Part shown: piece by piece, positions 28,129 through 36,508 of the stretch | Layout: each line of letters opens with the position of its first letter | Numbering within the stretch: position 1 is the stretch's first letter | Assembly: GCF_000295935.2 (NCBI RefSeq) | Contig: NZ_ALWO02000002.1 | Coordinates: 33,911-97,910, forward strand | Direction: 5' to 3' | Source of the DNA: Indibacter alkaliphilus LW1 | GTDB taxonomy: Bacteria > Bacteroidota > Bacteroidia > Cytophagales > Cyclobacteriaceae | DNA length: 64,000 bases | Made by a program: the position numbers and the translations under genes | The notes under the pieces: model-generated | Databases searched by the model: none | Seen by the model: the letters and a program-made list of their open reading frames with translations, nothing else | What the model was told of the DNA's origin: nothing

Positions 28129-28147
28129 AGGGTCAGCATACTTTTTA
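28114..28147 (+). terminator. Terminator overlapping the stop of the NtrC-like gene
   Basis: A perfect 9-bp stem (TATGCTGAC with GTCAGCATA) encloses the stop codon and is followed by CTTTTTA. It probably ends the rnpB/regulator transcription unit. Confidence 0.75.
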
Positions 28148-28264
28148 TCCTTTAATTTCAGAGTTTTCAATTGCCTTAGCGTAAGCTGGGCAAGGCTTGC
28201 TTGATGCACAGGAACTAAGAGCCAGTACCCCTAATGCCATCACTATTATTGCTGCTTTTTTCAT
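28145..28264 (-). CDS. Very small lipoprotein (39 residues)
   Basis: This short gene begins ATG AAA AAA and encodes MKKAAIIVMALGVLALSSC (lipobox, acylated Cys19), then ASSKPCPAYAKAIENSEIKG. After processing the mature lipopeptide would be about 21 residues with one further Cys in the sequence KPCPAY. Small lipoproteins with a similar SS-C-P-A-Y motif are familiar in Bacteroidota genomes, but their job is unknown. It has its own upstream gap of 54 bp to the LuxE-like gene stop, so it could be co-transcribed with that gene. The clean signal, poly-Lys start and lipobox make chance unlikely. Confidence 0.65.
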   Translation of the reverse strand: MKKAAIIVMALGVLALSSCASSKPCPAYAKAIENSEIKG

Positions 28265-28318
28265 ACTATTTTTAAAATATTGATTCAAATATGTTTATTT
28301 CCAAAAGGAATACCAAAT

Positions 28319-29347
28319 TTAATTAACCATTAAATTACAACCTCTTATCTCAGAATTGTCAATCCTACCCAATACTTCCAGGTAACCATTCTCATCAAAT
28401 CTTCCCAAATCCTGCGTCTCTATAAAAGCACAACTATGAAAATTGGCGAGATCAATTACATTGATCCCACCATGTTTGCGTTTGGAATAAGCAAAAGGGT
28501 CATTGACATCTCTAAGCATAACGTGCATGGTTGACGGCAAAGTATATTTACCTTCACCTTTGGAGTACGATTGGGACATTAATTCAGTCATCCCGTACTC
28601 AGAATGAATTTTTTTCACCGAAAAATATTTTTTTAAAATGTCATGCACTTCTTCCCTGATCATCTCTCTTCTCCTACCCTTCATTCCTCCTGTCTCCATC
28701 ACAATCAATTGTCCAATCTCCGGAAAAGTCAGGTTACTTTCAGCCAAATCAAGCAGAGCAAATGTCACTCCTAGCAAAAGGATTTTCCCAGGTTTATTCT
28801 GAAGCGCTTTCAATTTGTCCACCAATTCCTTTTGATTGTATAGGTAAAACCCAGAGTATTCTGAAGCGGACTTTTCTATGAAATGTTGTGACATACTTAC
28901 CAATGAGCTGCCCTTTCTCTCCAAATATGCCGGCAACAATGCGAGCACATGAAAATTCGTAATCAATCCATATTCTGATTCAAACAATCTAAGTGCGTGT
29001 TTGAGGTAAAACTCTTCAGACCAAAAGTAATGCTTACTGGTAATCGCACCTGTTGTCCCACTGCTCGAATAAAATCCTTCAAAATCTTCAACTTTCCCAC
29101 TTACCACATCGAAATCTTTGAAAAGTCTAATCGGTAAAAACGGAATAGACTCCAAATCCGTGACCTGAGAAACATCGATATGGCGGGCTTTTAAATAGCT
29201 TTTATAGATTTCATTGTGCTCTGATTGAAACCTAAAGAGTTGCAAAGCCTTTTGTTCAAAATTATTTTCATCTATATTAAGTATATCTTGTTGAAAACTT
29301 TTGAAATACTCAGTCGTTTTATAATTTGTCATTGTAAAATTGTTCAA
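28319..29347 (-). CDS. LuxE-like acyl-protein synthetase/acyl transferase
   Basis: A 342-residue protein of the LuxE/PaaK adenylation superfamily. The phosphate-binding loop SSSGTTGAITSKHYF (about 92-106) is the AMP-forming signature, and the downstream segments IHSEYGMTELMSQSY and a C-terminal GRIDNSEIRGCNL match the adenylation active site and end. In luminous bacteria LuxE activates fatty acids, but here no lux genes are near; the homologues in Bacteroidota have no assigned role and could activate a carboxylate for wall or lipid synthesis. The start may instead be the ATG at 29332 (MTNYKTTEYF), five codons in. Confidence 0.8.
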   Translation of the reverse strand: MNNFTMTNYKTTEYFKSFQQDILNIDENNFEQKALQLFRFQSEHNEIYKSYLKARHIDVSQVTDLESIPFLPIRLFKDFDVVSGKVEDFEGFYSSSGTTGAITSKHYFWSEEFYLKHALRLFESEYGLITNFHVLALLPAYLERKGSSLVSMSQHFIEKSASEYSGFYLYNQKELVDKLKALQNKPGKILLLGVTFALLDLAESNLTFPEIGQLIVMETGGMKGRRREMIREEVHDILKKYFSVKKIHSEYGMTELMSQSYSKGEGKYTLPSTMHVMLRDVNDPFAYSKRKHGGINVIDLANFHSCAFIETQDLGRFDENGYLEVLGRIDNSEIRGCNLMVN

Positions 29348-29386
29348 TTTTACCCCCTAACCGAAAGGTTGTAAATTTATGCCAGC

Positions 29387-30067
29387 ATGAGCAGTGTAAA
29401 AAATTATATTTACTTATTCTTTTTCCAATTTATTGCATTTTCCTGTGTTCAGCCACCTGAAAATTTTCCATCAGTCCCTGAAATCAATTTTGAGGACATG
29501 GCTTTTTCAAGTGCCTCAGGTGCTGATTCCCTTATTATCAGGGTAGGTTTTAGAGATGCTGAAGGTGACTTAGGTCTCAACCCAACAGACATTGACCCAC
29601 CATTTCAACCTGTAACTTTTAGAAGAAATAATTCGGGCAACTTGATTGTATTTTCTCAAAGACCTCCTGAAGCACCTGCTTATAACCCTATTGACTGGGC
29701 AATCAATCCAATAGTCAACAATGTAATCGTAACCGATACGGTGTGGGTAGAGCAAAACGAAAACCACAACAATATTTTCATCAAATTCTTTATCAAAAGA
29801 AACGGTGTATTTACTGAGTTTAGATGGGAGGATCCTCCCTATTTCACTACGTTCAGTGGCCGTTTCCCTAGAATATTGAACAATAATCAAGGGCAGCCAG
29901 TGGAAGGATCACTTCAATACGCCATGCTCTCTTTTGGTTGGGAGTCTATTTTTAGAAATGATACCATAAGAATTGATGTGCAGATTCAGGATAGAGCACT
30001 AAACAGGAGTAATGTGGTATCAAGCCCAGAGGTTACACTAAATCAGATCCGAAGAACAGCTAGATAA
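29387..30067 (+). CDS. Conserved lipoprotein of unknown function
   Basis: A 226-residue protein with a short signal and lipobox (FIAFSC, acylated Cys20), followed by VQPPENFPSVPEINFEDMAFSS. The mature part has a repeated beta-rich look (LIIRVGFRDAEGDLGLNP, LQYAMLSFGWESIFRNDTIRIDVQIQDRALNRSN), reminiscent of the Ig-like modules with DxEGDLG motifs common in Bacteroidota surface lipoproteins. No enzyme motif is present. It is divergent from the LuxE-like gene (39 bp between the two starts) and ends at a terminator. No function can be given. Confidence 0.75.
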   Translation: MSSVKNYIYLFFFQFIAFSCVQPPENFPSVPEINFEDMAFSSASGADSLIIRVGFRDAEGDLGLNPTDIDPPFQPVTFRRNNSGNLIVFSQRPPEAPAYNPIDWAINPIVNNVIVTDTVWVEQNENHNNIFIKFFIKRNGVFTEFRWEDPPYFTTFSGRFPRILNNNQGQPVEGSLQYAMLSFGWESIFRNDTIRIDVQIQDRALNRSNVVSSPEVTLNQIRRTAR

Positions 30068-30096
30068 AAAAAGCCTCAAAATCAGAGGCTTTTTTC
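30066..30096 (+). terminator. Terminator between lipoprotein and E1 genes
   Basis: AAAAAAGCCTC pairs with GAGGCTTTTTT across a 7-nt loop. The A-rich left arm also gives a T-run on the minus strand, so it can serve both converging genes. Confidence 0.85.
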
Positions 30097-30118
30097 ATTT
30101 TTTCAATTTCAAAGCTCC

Positions 30119-32533
30119 TTAGATTGCAGGAAACTTATTTGGATTCACCTCATGCATCATGCTATAAACTTTTTCTACAACATCCTCTACAGAAGGCTTT
30201 GAAAAATAATCTCCATCGGAGGAATAAGCTGGCCTATGCGCTTTTGCTGCCAAAGTAGCAGGCTCAGAATCCAAATGGTAATAAGCTTTTTGCTCTTCCA
30301 CAACTTTTTGCATCATATAAGCTGAAGCCCCACCGGGCACATCTTCATCGGCAAACAGAACACGGTTGGTCTTCTTGATAGATTCTACTATGCTATGATC
30401 TACATCAAATGGCAACAAAGTCTGCACATCTATGATCTCAATATCAATTCCCATTTGAGCCAGCTCAACTGCGGCATCTTCAATAATCCTGCACATGGAG
30501 CCATAAGTCACAATTGTTAGGTCATTGCCTTCACGAAGAACTTCAGGCTTACCAAGAGGTAGTCTATATTCACCTATATTCGCAGGCATTTTTTCCTTCA
30601 ACCTATACCCGTTAAGACATTCTATTACTAAGGCTGGTTCATCGGAATGCATCAAGGTATTGTACATACCCGCAGCTTGGGTCATATTTCTAGGAACACA
30701 GATCAGCATTCCTCTCAGAGAATGTAAAAGCATGCCAATAGGAGATCCCGCATGCCAAACTCCTTCAAGTCTGTGTCCTCTGGTTCTAACAATCAGTGGA
30801 GCCTTTTGGCCTCCCTTAGTTCTGTAATGTAGACATGCCAGATCATCGGACAATGTCATCAATGCATAGTGGATATAATCCAAGTATTGAATTTCAGCCA
30901 TTGGTCTCAAGCCTCTCAAAGCTGCACCAATACCCTGACCAATGATGGTCACTTCCCTGATACTGGTATCAGTGACCCGGTGCTCACCATACTTTGCCTG
31001 CAATCCGGCAAAAGCCTGATTCACATCACCTATTTTCCCAACATCTTCTCCAAAGGCCAGAAACCTCGGATCAGTTTCCAGAAGGTTGTCAAAGCAAGCT
31101 TGTAGTACTTCTCTACCATCTACCAATGGTGCTTCATCATCATATTCCACATCAACGGCCTCAATTTTAGCACTGCTAAATTCTGACTGAGAATAGAGGT
31201 GGCTGCTATACCTATCTTCGTTCAACTCCTGCTGAATTGTATACCAAGATTTAAGGTCTGATTTTATACTTTCAGGTTCAGTCCTCAATATCCACAAAGC
31301 ACGCCTTACAGAAGAAATTACGTCCTTTCTGATAGGGTTAAGCGTTTTGGATAACTCATCAGCAATACTTTCAAGTAATTGAGATTGCTGGGACTTGGCA
31401 GCAACTTCTTTGATCAAAGATACTGCTTCTTTAAGTTCGTTTTTAATTTCACTTGAAAACAACTGCCATGCGGCGTCCTTTTCCTTCTTGGCAAAGGCTT
31501 TGGCTTCTTGATCAATCTGATCAAGCTCCTCAGCTGTCGCAATTTCTTTTTTTATCAAAAACTTCCTAAACTGGGCAAGACAATCATATTCCTGTTCCCA
31601 TTCAAGCCTTTCCTTACTTTTATATCTTTCATGTGACCCTGAGGTAGAATGCCCCTGTGGCTGCGTAACTTCTACCACATGAATCAATACTGGCACATGC
31701 TCTTCTCTTGCGATCCGGGCGGCATTTTCATAAGCTCTGTCCAATGCTTCATAGTCCCAGCCTTTGACCACAAAAACTTCGTAACCTTTCTGGTCATCAT
31801 TTCTCTGAAGGCCTTTGAGCAGTTCTGAAATACTACCTTTGGTGGTATGGTATTCATTGGGCACTGAGATACCATAACCATCATCCCATACAGACACGAT
31901 CATAGGAACCTGGAGAACACCAGCAGCATTGATCGCTTCAAAAAACATCCCTTCAGAAGTAGAAGCATTCCCAATGGTTCCCCAAGCAACTTCGTTTCCT
32001 CCATTACTGAATTGAGTAAATTCTTTAAGACCTTGATTCTCTCTGTAAAGCTTGGAAGCATAAGCCAAGCCAAGCAATTTGGGCATTTGTCCCGCTGTAG
32101 GAGAAATATCCGCAGAAGAATTTTTCATTTCTGAAAGATTCTTCCAAGTACCATCATCATTGAGTGATCTTGTAGCGAAGTGGCCGTTCATCAACCTTCC
32201 TGCTGAAGCAGGTTCAGCTTCTACGGAAGTATGCGCATAAAGCTGGGCAAAATATTCTCTGATTGTCAATTGCCCGATGGCAAACATAAAAGTCTGATCT
32301 CTGTAATACCCGGCTCTGAAATCCCCATTATTAAAATACCTGGCCATTGCAATTTGAGCCAGCTCCTTGCCATCTCCGAAAATCCCGAATTTGGCCTTAC
32401 CCATAAAAACTTCCTTACGGCCCATCAGAGAAGCATGTCTGCTTTCCATTGCAAGCCGAAAATCACTTAAAAGTTGTTCTTTGTCCAGAACTTTATTCCT
32501 TTTGTTTTTGGAGAATGTTGCCACTTTTGTCAT
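30119..32533 (-). CDS. Fused alpha/beta 2-oxoacid dehydrogenase E1 (branched-chain type)
   Basis: An 804-residue thiamine-diphosphate enzyme in which the E1 alpha half (about 1-440) and the E1 beta half (about 475-804) are joined. The alpha half contains QTFMFAIGQLTIREYFAQLYAH, the active-site region HFATRSL and a cofactor-binding block NEVAWGTIGNASTSEGMFFEAINAA. The beta half has FLAFGEDVGKIGDVNQAF, VTDTSIREVTIIGQGIGAA and VLFADEDVPGG. The fusion is a common Bacteroidota form; it decarboxylates branched-chain or related 2-oxoacids for transfer to an E2. No E2 or E3 gene is nearby, so the substrate is inferred from family only. It is a single-gene transcript. Confidence 0.9.
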   Translation of the reverse strand: MTKVATFSKNKRNKVLDKEQLLSDFRLAMESRHASLMGRKEVFMGKAKFGIFGDGKELAQIAMARYFNNGDFRAGYYRDQTFMFAIGQLTIREYFAQLYAHTSVEAEPASAGRLMNGHFATRSLNDDGTWKNLSEMKNSSADISPTAGQMPKLLGLAYASKLYRENQGLKEFTQFSNGGNEVAWGTIGNASTSEGMFFEAINAAGVLQVPMIVSVWDDGYGISVPNEYHTTKGSISELLKGLQRNDDQKGYEVFVVKGWDYEALDRAYENAARIAREEHVPVLIHVVEVTQPQGHSTSGSHERYKSKERLEWEQEYDCLAQFRKFLIKKEIATAEELDQIDQEAKAFAKKEKDAAWQLFSSEIKNELKEAVSLIKEVAAKSQQSQLLESIADELSKTLNPIRKDVISSVRRALWILRTEPESIKSDLKSWYTIQQELNEDRYSSHLYSQSEFSSAKIEAVDVEYDDEAPLVDGREVLQACFDNLLETDPRFLAFGEDVGKIGDVNQAFAGLQAKYGEHRVTDTSIREVTIIGQGIGAALRGLRPMAEIQYLDYIHYALMTLSDDLACLHYRTKGGQKAPLIVRTRGHRLEGVWHAGSPIGMLLHSLRGMLICVPRNMTQAAGMYNTLMHSDEPALVIECLNGYRLKEKMPANIGEYRLPLGKPEVLREGNDLTIVTYGSMCRIIEDAAVELAQMGIDIEIIDVQTLLPFDVDHSIVESIKKTNRVLFADEDVPGGASAYMMQKVVEEQKAYYHLDSEPATLAAKAHRPAYSSDGDYFSKPSVEDVVEKVYSMMHEVNPNKFPAI

Positions 32534-32909
32534 TTTTAACTAATCTAATAAGCTAATTTGGGTTTAATGCAGTTTTACTGCAAGTATTTCAAAAATAGAG
32601 ATTTTTAATTTTTTTACAAACTCCAAAAGAGAATAATTTCTAATTTTTTCAATAAATTATTTCGATAATTTGAAATAAAATTGAAATAAAAAAAATTAAA
32701 TTCTGAATTTTGAAAATTTTATTATTTATTAGCAGGAAAACTTCTTGAAGTGCAGTATAATCAACCTATTGAGGCTAAAAAATCAAATTACCCGAATTTT
32801 CGATTTCCAAATGAAGTAAAATAGAATTTTATTAAATATATTTTATATAAACAAACTTTTATTCTGAATAAGAATGATTTTCATATTCGAATCAAAATAA
32901 TGATTAGAT
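32534..32909. other. AT-rich intergenic region upstream of ald
   Basis: About 375 bp of strongly AT-rich sequence (many A5-A8 and T5 runs) between the divergent E1 and alanine dehydrogenase genes. No ORF with coding character, RNA gene or stable hairpin is visible. The promoters of both genes must lie here or at the right end. Confidence 0.5.
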
Positions 32910-32943
32910 TTTGTATCGAATCTAAGTGTCCTTATTATATTTG
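32910..32943 (+). promoter_or_regulatory. Promoter of alanine dehydrogenase gene
   Basis: TTTG at 32910-32913 (-33 type) and TATATTTG at 32936-32943 (matches TAnnTTTG) are separated by 22 bp. The predicted transcription start is near 32949, giving a leader of about 28 nt before ATG 32977. This is why an earlier in-frame start at 32926 is rejected. Confidence 0.6.
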
Positions 32944-32976
32944 CGCAATCGATTTAAAAACCCAAATTTTAGCATC

Positions 32977-34095
32977 ATGATAATAGGTGTTCCTAAGGAA
33001 ATAAAAAATAATGAAAACAGGGTTGCCTTAACTCCTGCAGGTGCAACAGAACTTGTAAAAAGAGGTCATCAGGTATTTGTTCAACACACTGCAGGTGAAG
33101 GAAGCGGTTTTCCTGATGATGAATATACAGCAGCAGGAGCAGCAATTCTTCCCACCATAGAAGATGTCTACGCTATTGCGGAGATGATCATCAAAGTAAA
33201 GGAACCGATAGAGCCTGAATATAAACTGATCAAAGAAGGCCAGTTATTGTTCACTTATTTTCACTTTGCTTCTTATGAGCCTTTGACCAAAGCTATGGTT
33301 GAAAACAAATCAGTTTGTTTGGCATACGAAACAGTTGAAAAAGTGGATAGAAGTCTTCCGCTTTTGGTACCCATGTCTGAAGTAGCTGGTAGAATGTCAG
33401 TACAGAAAGGTGCTAATTACCTTGAAAAACCATTGAAAGGAAGAGGGATTCTTCTTGGCGGAGTACCGGGAGTGCTTCCTGCCAAAGTCCTGATTCTTGG
33501 CGGTGGCATTGTAGGGACTCAAGCCGCTTGGATGGCTGCAGGTCTAGGCGCAGATGTCACGATCATGGACGTGTCGATTCCAAGAATGAGATACCTCGCA
33601 GATGTGATGCCTGCCAATGTCAAGACCATGATGTCCAATGAATACAATGTGAGAACCATGATCAAAGATGCTGACTTGATCATTGGGGCTGTGTTGATCC
33701 CGGGAGCAAAAGCCCCCCACCTGATCACTAGAGATATGTTGAAAGACATGAAGCCTGGGACTGTATTGGTAGATGTGGCAGTAGATCAAGGCGGATGCAT
33801 CGAAACATGTAAGCCAACAACTCACGAAAACCCAACCTATATCATTGATGATGTAGTTCATTATTGCGTAGCCAACATGCCTGGTGCAGTACCATATACT
33901 TCTACTTTGGCCCTTACCAACGCTACCCTTCCTTATGCCATACAATTGGCCAATAAAGGCTGGAAAAAAGCAGCTCAGGAAAATCCGGAACTGGTACCAG
34001 GACTGAATGTTATCCACGGCGATATCGTATACAAAGCTGTTGCTGAAGCGTTTGACATGGACTATGTACCAGTTGAAAAATATCTTGTAGATTAA
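32977..34095 (+). CDS. ald: Alanine dehydrogenase
   Basis: A 372-residue NAD-dependent enzyme that interconverts L-alanine and pyruvate plus ammonia. It starts MIIGVPKEIKNNENRVALTPAGA, the family N terminus; Lys and Arg residues for pyruvate binding are in KEIKNNENR, and the substrate His is in YFHFAS. The Rossmann segment KVLILGGGIVGTQAAWMAAGLGADVTIMD (about 168-196) binds NAD. The C-terminal part HYCVANMPGAVPYTSTLALTNATLPY is strongly conserved. It has a clear promoter and terminator and stands alone. Likely role: nitrogen assimilation or alanine catabolism. Confidence 0.96.
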   Translation: MIIGVPKEIKNNENRVALTPAGATELVKRGHQVFVQHTAGEGSGFPDDEYTAAGAAILPTIEDVYAIAEMIIKVKEPIEPEYKLIKEGQLLFTYFHFASYEPLTKAMVENKSVCLAYETVEKVDRSLPLLVPMSEVAGRMSVQKGANYLEKPLKGRGILLGGVPGVLPAKVLILGGGIVGTQAAWMAAGLGADVTIMDVSIPRMRYLADVMPANVKTMMSNEYNVRTMIKDADLIIGAVLIPGAKAPHLITRDMLKDMKPGTVLVDVAVDQGGCIETCKPTTHENPTYIIDDVVHYCVANMPGAVPYTSTLALTNATLPYAIQLANKGWKKAAQENPELVPGLNVIHGDIVYKAVAEAFDMDYVPVEKYLVD

Positions 34096-34116
34096 TCTTT
34101 GATTAGGATAAATTGC

Positions 34117-34153
34117 AAAGGCCTCTGAAATCTTTTTTCAGAGGCCTTTTTTT
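34117..34153 (+). terminator. Terminator after ald
   Basis: A perfect stem AAAGGCCTCTGAAA with TTTTCAGAGGCCTTT, loop TCTT, is followed by a run of T. Strong in both directions, it also faces the converging ferredoxin gene. Confidence 0.9.
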
Positions 34154-34191
34154 ATGAGGATTCGACCTGAGATCAGCCTATTGAGCTGTAC

Positions 34192-34425
34192 TCACAATTT
34201 CTTTCTTATCGAGGAAATATCCGCTTTTTTGACCACCTCATTGTTGATCACAACGGTAGGAGCAGATTTGCAAAAGTCCATACACTTGGTTTTGATTACC
34301 TTAAATTTACCTTTATGATCTTCGCTTTGTATGAGTTCTTTGATTTGCTTTTGCAGCATTTTACATCCGGACTTTTTACAGTCCGAACCTGTGCAAACAA
34401 AAATAAATCTCTTGTACGTTGCCAT
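34192..34425 (-). CDS. Thioredoxin-like [2Fe-2S] ferredoxin domain protein
   Basis: A 77-residue protein with Cys11 and Cys16 in FVCTGSDCKKSGC and Cys48 and Cys52 in KTKCMDFCKSAPTVVINNE. This spacing is that of the thioredoxin-like [2Fe-2S] domain found in NuoE/HoxF-type subunits and in free-standing small ferredoxins; Cys21 is an extra residue. Other elements such as APTVVIN near the cluster loop are also conserved. It probably carries electrons in the cytoplasm, but the partner is unknown. It converges on ald and lies just downstream of a repeat element. Confidence 0.85.
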   Translation of the reverse strand: MATYKRFIFVCTGSDCKKSGCKMLQKQIKELIQSEDHKGKFKVIKTKCMDFCKSAPTVVINNEVVKKADISSIRKKL

Positions 34426-34433
34426 TTATTTTT

Positions 34434-34473
34434 GATTTACGAAGGACGATTTACGAGGCCTATCGATAATCAT
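34434..34473 (+). repeat. Dispersed intergenic repeat, copy 1
   Basis: This 40-bp stretch begins GATTTACGAAGGACGATTTA and matches 36 of 40 positions with a second copy at 57537-57576 in the same orientation. Both are intergenic. A short related motif (AATTTCGAAGGC) lies near each copy (about 34625 and 57495). Confidence 0.6.
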
Positions 34474-34705
34474 AATTCCCCACTATTTTCAAATCGGCCT
34501 TGGTTTCCCGACATTCAAAATAAGTTTGGTTCATCAGCTCAGCCTGGAAGGCAAGCTCATCCTTCATTATTCAGTGTTCTATATTTGAAATTCAAATCTT
34601 TAAAACAATGAACACCGATTGATAAATTTCGAAGGCTCGTGCCAACACCCCTCTCTTCTCCCCTTGCAAATGTCCAAAGCATCGTCAATCGTATTTTGTA
34701 AATCT

Positions 34706-35629
34706 TCAACCACCATTTACCAAAGACTTCATTTTCTCCAGTCCAGTTTTGGCCACTTCCAAAGCATCTTTTTCCCAATACGAAGGATTGAAAAGCTCCA
34801 AAGAAAGTACCTTCTTCCCTCCCATTTGCTTCAGAGTCTGAATGATTGCTTCCATTGGGGCCGCTCCGTCTCCAGGATAAACCCTATCTTTATCTTCCTG
34901 TTTTTCTCTCGGAATGGAAGCCACAAAATCATTCATGTGAAAAATATCCACCAAGTCCCCATTCAGCATTTTGAGTCCTTCGTAACCCGACCCTCCTCTG
35001 AACAGGTGATATACATCAGGTAAAATCTTTGCATCCGGATCATTAGCGACAGCTGCTACCATCAGGACCTGCCCCAAATGATGAAAATATGGGAAAGCCC
35101 CCCAAAATTCCAATTGGGGCATAACCCCTGTTTTCCTTCCCAATTCCAATAGCTGGGAATATCTTTCGCCTGCCTTAAAAAGATCCAAAGGTGCATCCAC
35201 ACCTGCTGCCGGTGCAGCTACCCGATCACAACCCAAAGAGGCCAACAACTCCATTTCTTCTTCCATCTGCCGGAATCCAGCCTTTCTCTTCGCATCATCA
35301 TCTACCATCCAGGGAGCAAAACCAATAGCATTTTCAAACTTTAAGCCTGCATCATCCAGCATCTTCTTAAGGCTAGCTGCAGAATTCCCCGAATTGACAT
35401 ATTCCTGAATGTCCCTGACCCACAACTCCACACCATCATACCCTGCTTTTGATGCAATATCTATATACCCTCTCAATCCGGGCTTTTGCCCCATAATGGT
35501 ACTGGTATTCAGACAATAGGAGAATTCTGTGTTTTGAGGTTTGAGAGGTGCAGCATGGCTAAGCGCTGAGCCCAAAATGGCTCCTGTGCCAAGGCCCAAT
35601 GTTTTAAGAATAGTTCTTCTGGAAGTCAC
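34706..35629 (-). CDS. Sugar phosphate isomerase/epimerase (xylose isomerase-like TIM barrel), exported
   Basis: A 307-residue protein with a GTG start forced by an upstream in-frame stop. The N terminus TSRRTILKTLGLGTGAILGSALSHA is a twin-arginine-type signal, so export to the periplasm is likely. The rest is an AP-endonuclease-2/xylose isomerase-like barrel: GYDGVELWVRDIQEY, ENAIGFAPWMVDD, GCDRVAAPAAGVD, LEFWGAFPYF, YHLFRGGSGYEG, IFHMNDF, LSLELFNP, with Glu, Asp and His residues that would bind a metal. Members act on sugars or inositols; the substrate here is unknown. It is a single-gene unit. Confidence 0.85.
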   Translation of the reverse strand: MTSRRTILKTLGLGTGAILGSALSHAAPLKPQNTEFSYCLNTSTIMGQKPGLRGYIDIASKAGYDGVELWVRDIQEYVNSGNSAASLKKMLDDAGLKFENAIGFAPWMVDDDAKRKAGFRQMEEEMELLASLGCDRVAAPAAGVDAPLDLFKAGERYSQLLELGRKTGVMPQLEFWGAFPYFHHLGQVLMVAAVANDPDAKILPDVYHLFRGGSGYEGLKMLNGDLVDIFHMNDFVASIPREKQEDKDRVYPGDGAAPMEAIIQTLKQMGGKKVLSLELFNPSYWEKDALEVAKTGLEKMKSLVNGG

Positions 35630-35803
35630 TGTTTAAATAGGTAAGAGGTTGGAAAATTATTGTTAATCTTAAATTACTGAAATCCAAATTAGCTCAATTG
35701 ACTTATAAATTTCAACCACTTATAAAATTATTTAGATCATTCCAATATTCACCTAAGTATTTTGTTAAATTTAAAACTTAAGTATCTCAGCCTATAATAA
35801 CCT

Positions 35804-36508
35804 ATGAAAACCATATTTTTTTCGCTTATCTTCTTGATATTGACAATTAGCTTTGGTTATGCCCAAGGCGACTTTTCTTATCAAGCGACCTATAGAGAAA
35901 ACATCCTTCTGGATCAGGAAGTGGTCTCGGGTGGATATTATGTTGATCCTGCCAAAAATATTGAGGGGCATCCTTATTTTGATTTGAGGAACTTTGAAAA
36001 AGGAAATATCCAAATCAATGGCATGCTCTACACAGAGGTCCCTCTGCTTTATGATATCTGGCAGGATGAAGTCTTAACTTTTCAGCCCATACATAGCAAA
36101 AAAATTCTGATAAGAGCTGACAAAGTGGAACAGTTCATTTTGGAACATACCCCCAAAAGAATATTTATACGCCTGGATGAAAACCCTGGCTACACCTTCC
36201 ACCGGAATGGCTATTATGAACTATTAGCCGGCGAGGAGCTGCAATTATTGACAAAACATTACAAACAGACTAAGGCCAATAGAGACAACTTATCCTACAC
36301 GGATGTTTTTTATGAAAAAAGTGACTTTTTCCTGAAAAAAGGGAATGAAATCCAGCTCATCAGAAAGAGGAAGCAGGCAAGGGATTTCCTTGGTCTGGAT
36401 AATAAAGCACTGAGAGATATTTTCAAAGGAAAAAACCTCAGGTTCAAAGCGGACAAAAAAGCTTACCTCAGCGTCTTGGTAGAGTATATTAATCAAAAAA
36501 GCCAATGA
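35804..36508 (+). CDS. Secreted protein, first gene of a TonB receptor operon
   Basis: A 234-residue protein with a signal peptide (MKTIFFSLIFLILTISFGYA, cleavage after about residue 20). It is strand-rich and basic toward the C terminus and contains no enzyme motif I recognise. Its stop overlaps the start of the TonB receptor gene by 4 bp (ATGA), so the two are translationally coupled. The position suggests a periplasmic accessory of the receptor, but this is an inference from context only. Confidence 0.75.
   Translation: MKTIFFSLIFLILTISFGYAQGDFSYQATYRENILLDQEVVSGGYYVDPAKNIEGHPYFDLRNFEKGNIQINGMLYTEVPLLYDIWQDEVLTFQPIHSKKILIRADKVEQFILEHTPKRIFIRLDENPGYTFHRNGYYELLAGEELQLLTKHYKQTKANRDNLSYTDVFYEKSDFFLKKGNEIQLIRKRKQARDFLGLDNKALRDIFKGKNLRFKADKKAYLSVLVEYINQKSQ

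Noticed and set aside
28319..29347. Lux bioluminescence operon
   Set aside because: Only a LuxE-like gene is present; no luxA, luxB, luxC or luxD is near, so the role must be different.
34315..35023. Plus-strand ORFs of 98 and 134 residues around 34.3-35.0 kb
   Set aside because: They are shadows of the ferredoxin and sugar isomerase genes on the other strand and cross a repeat; no coding features.
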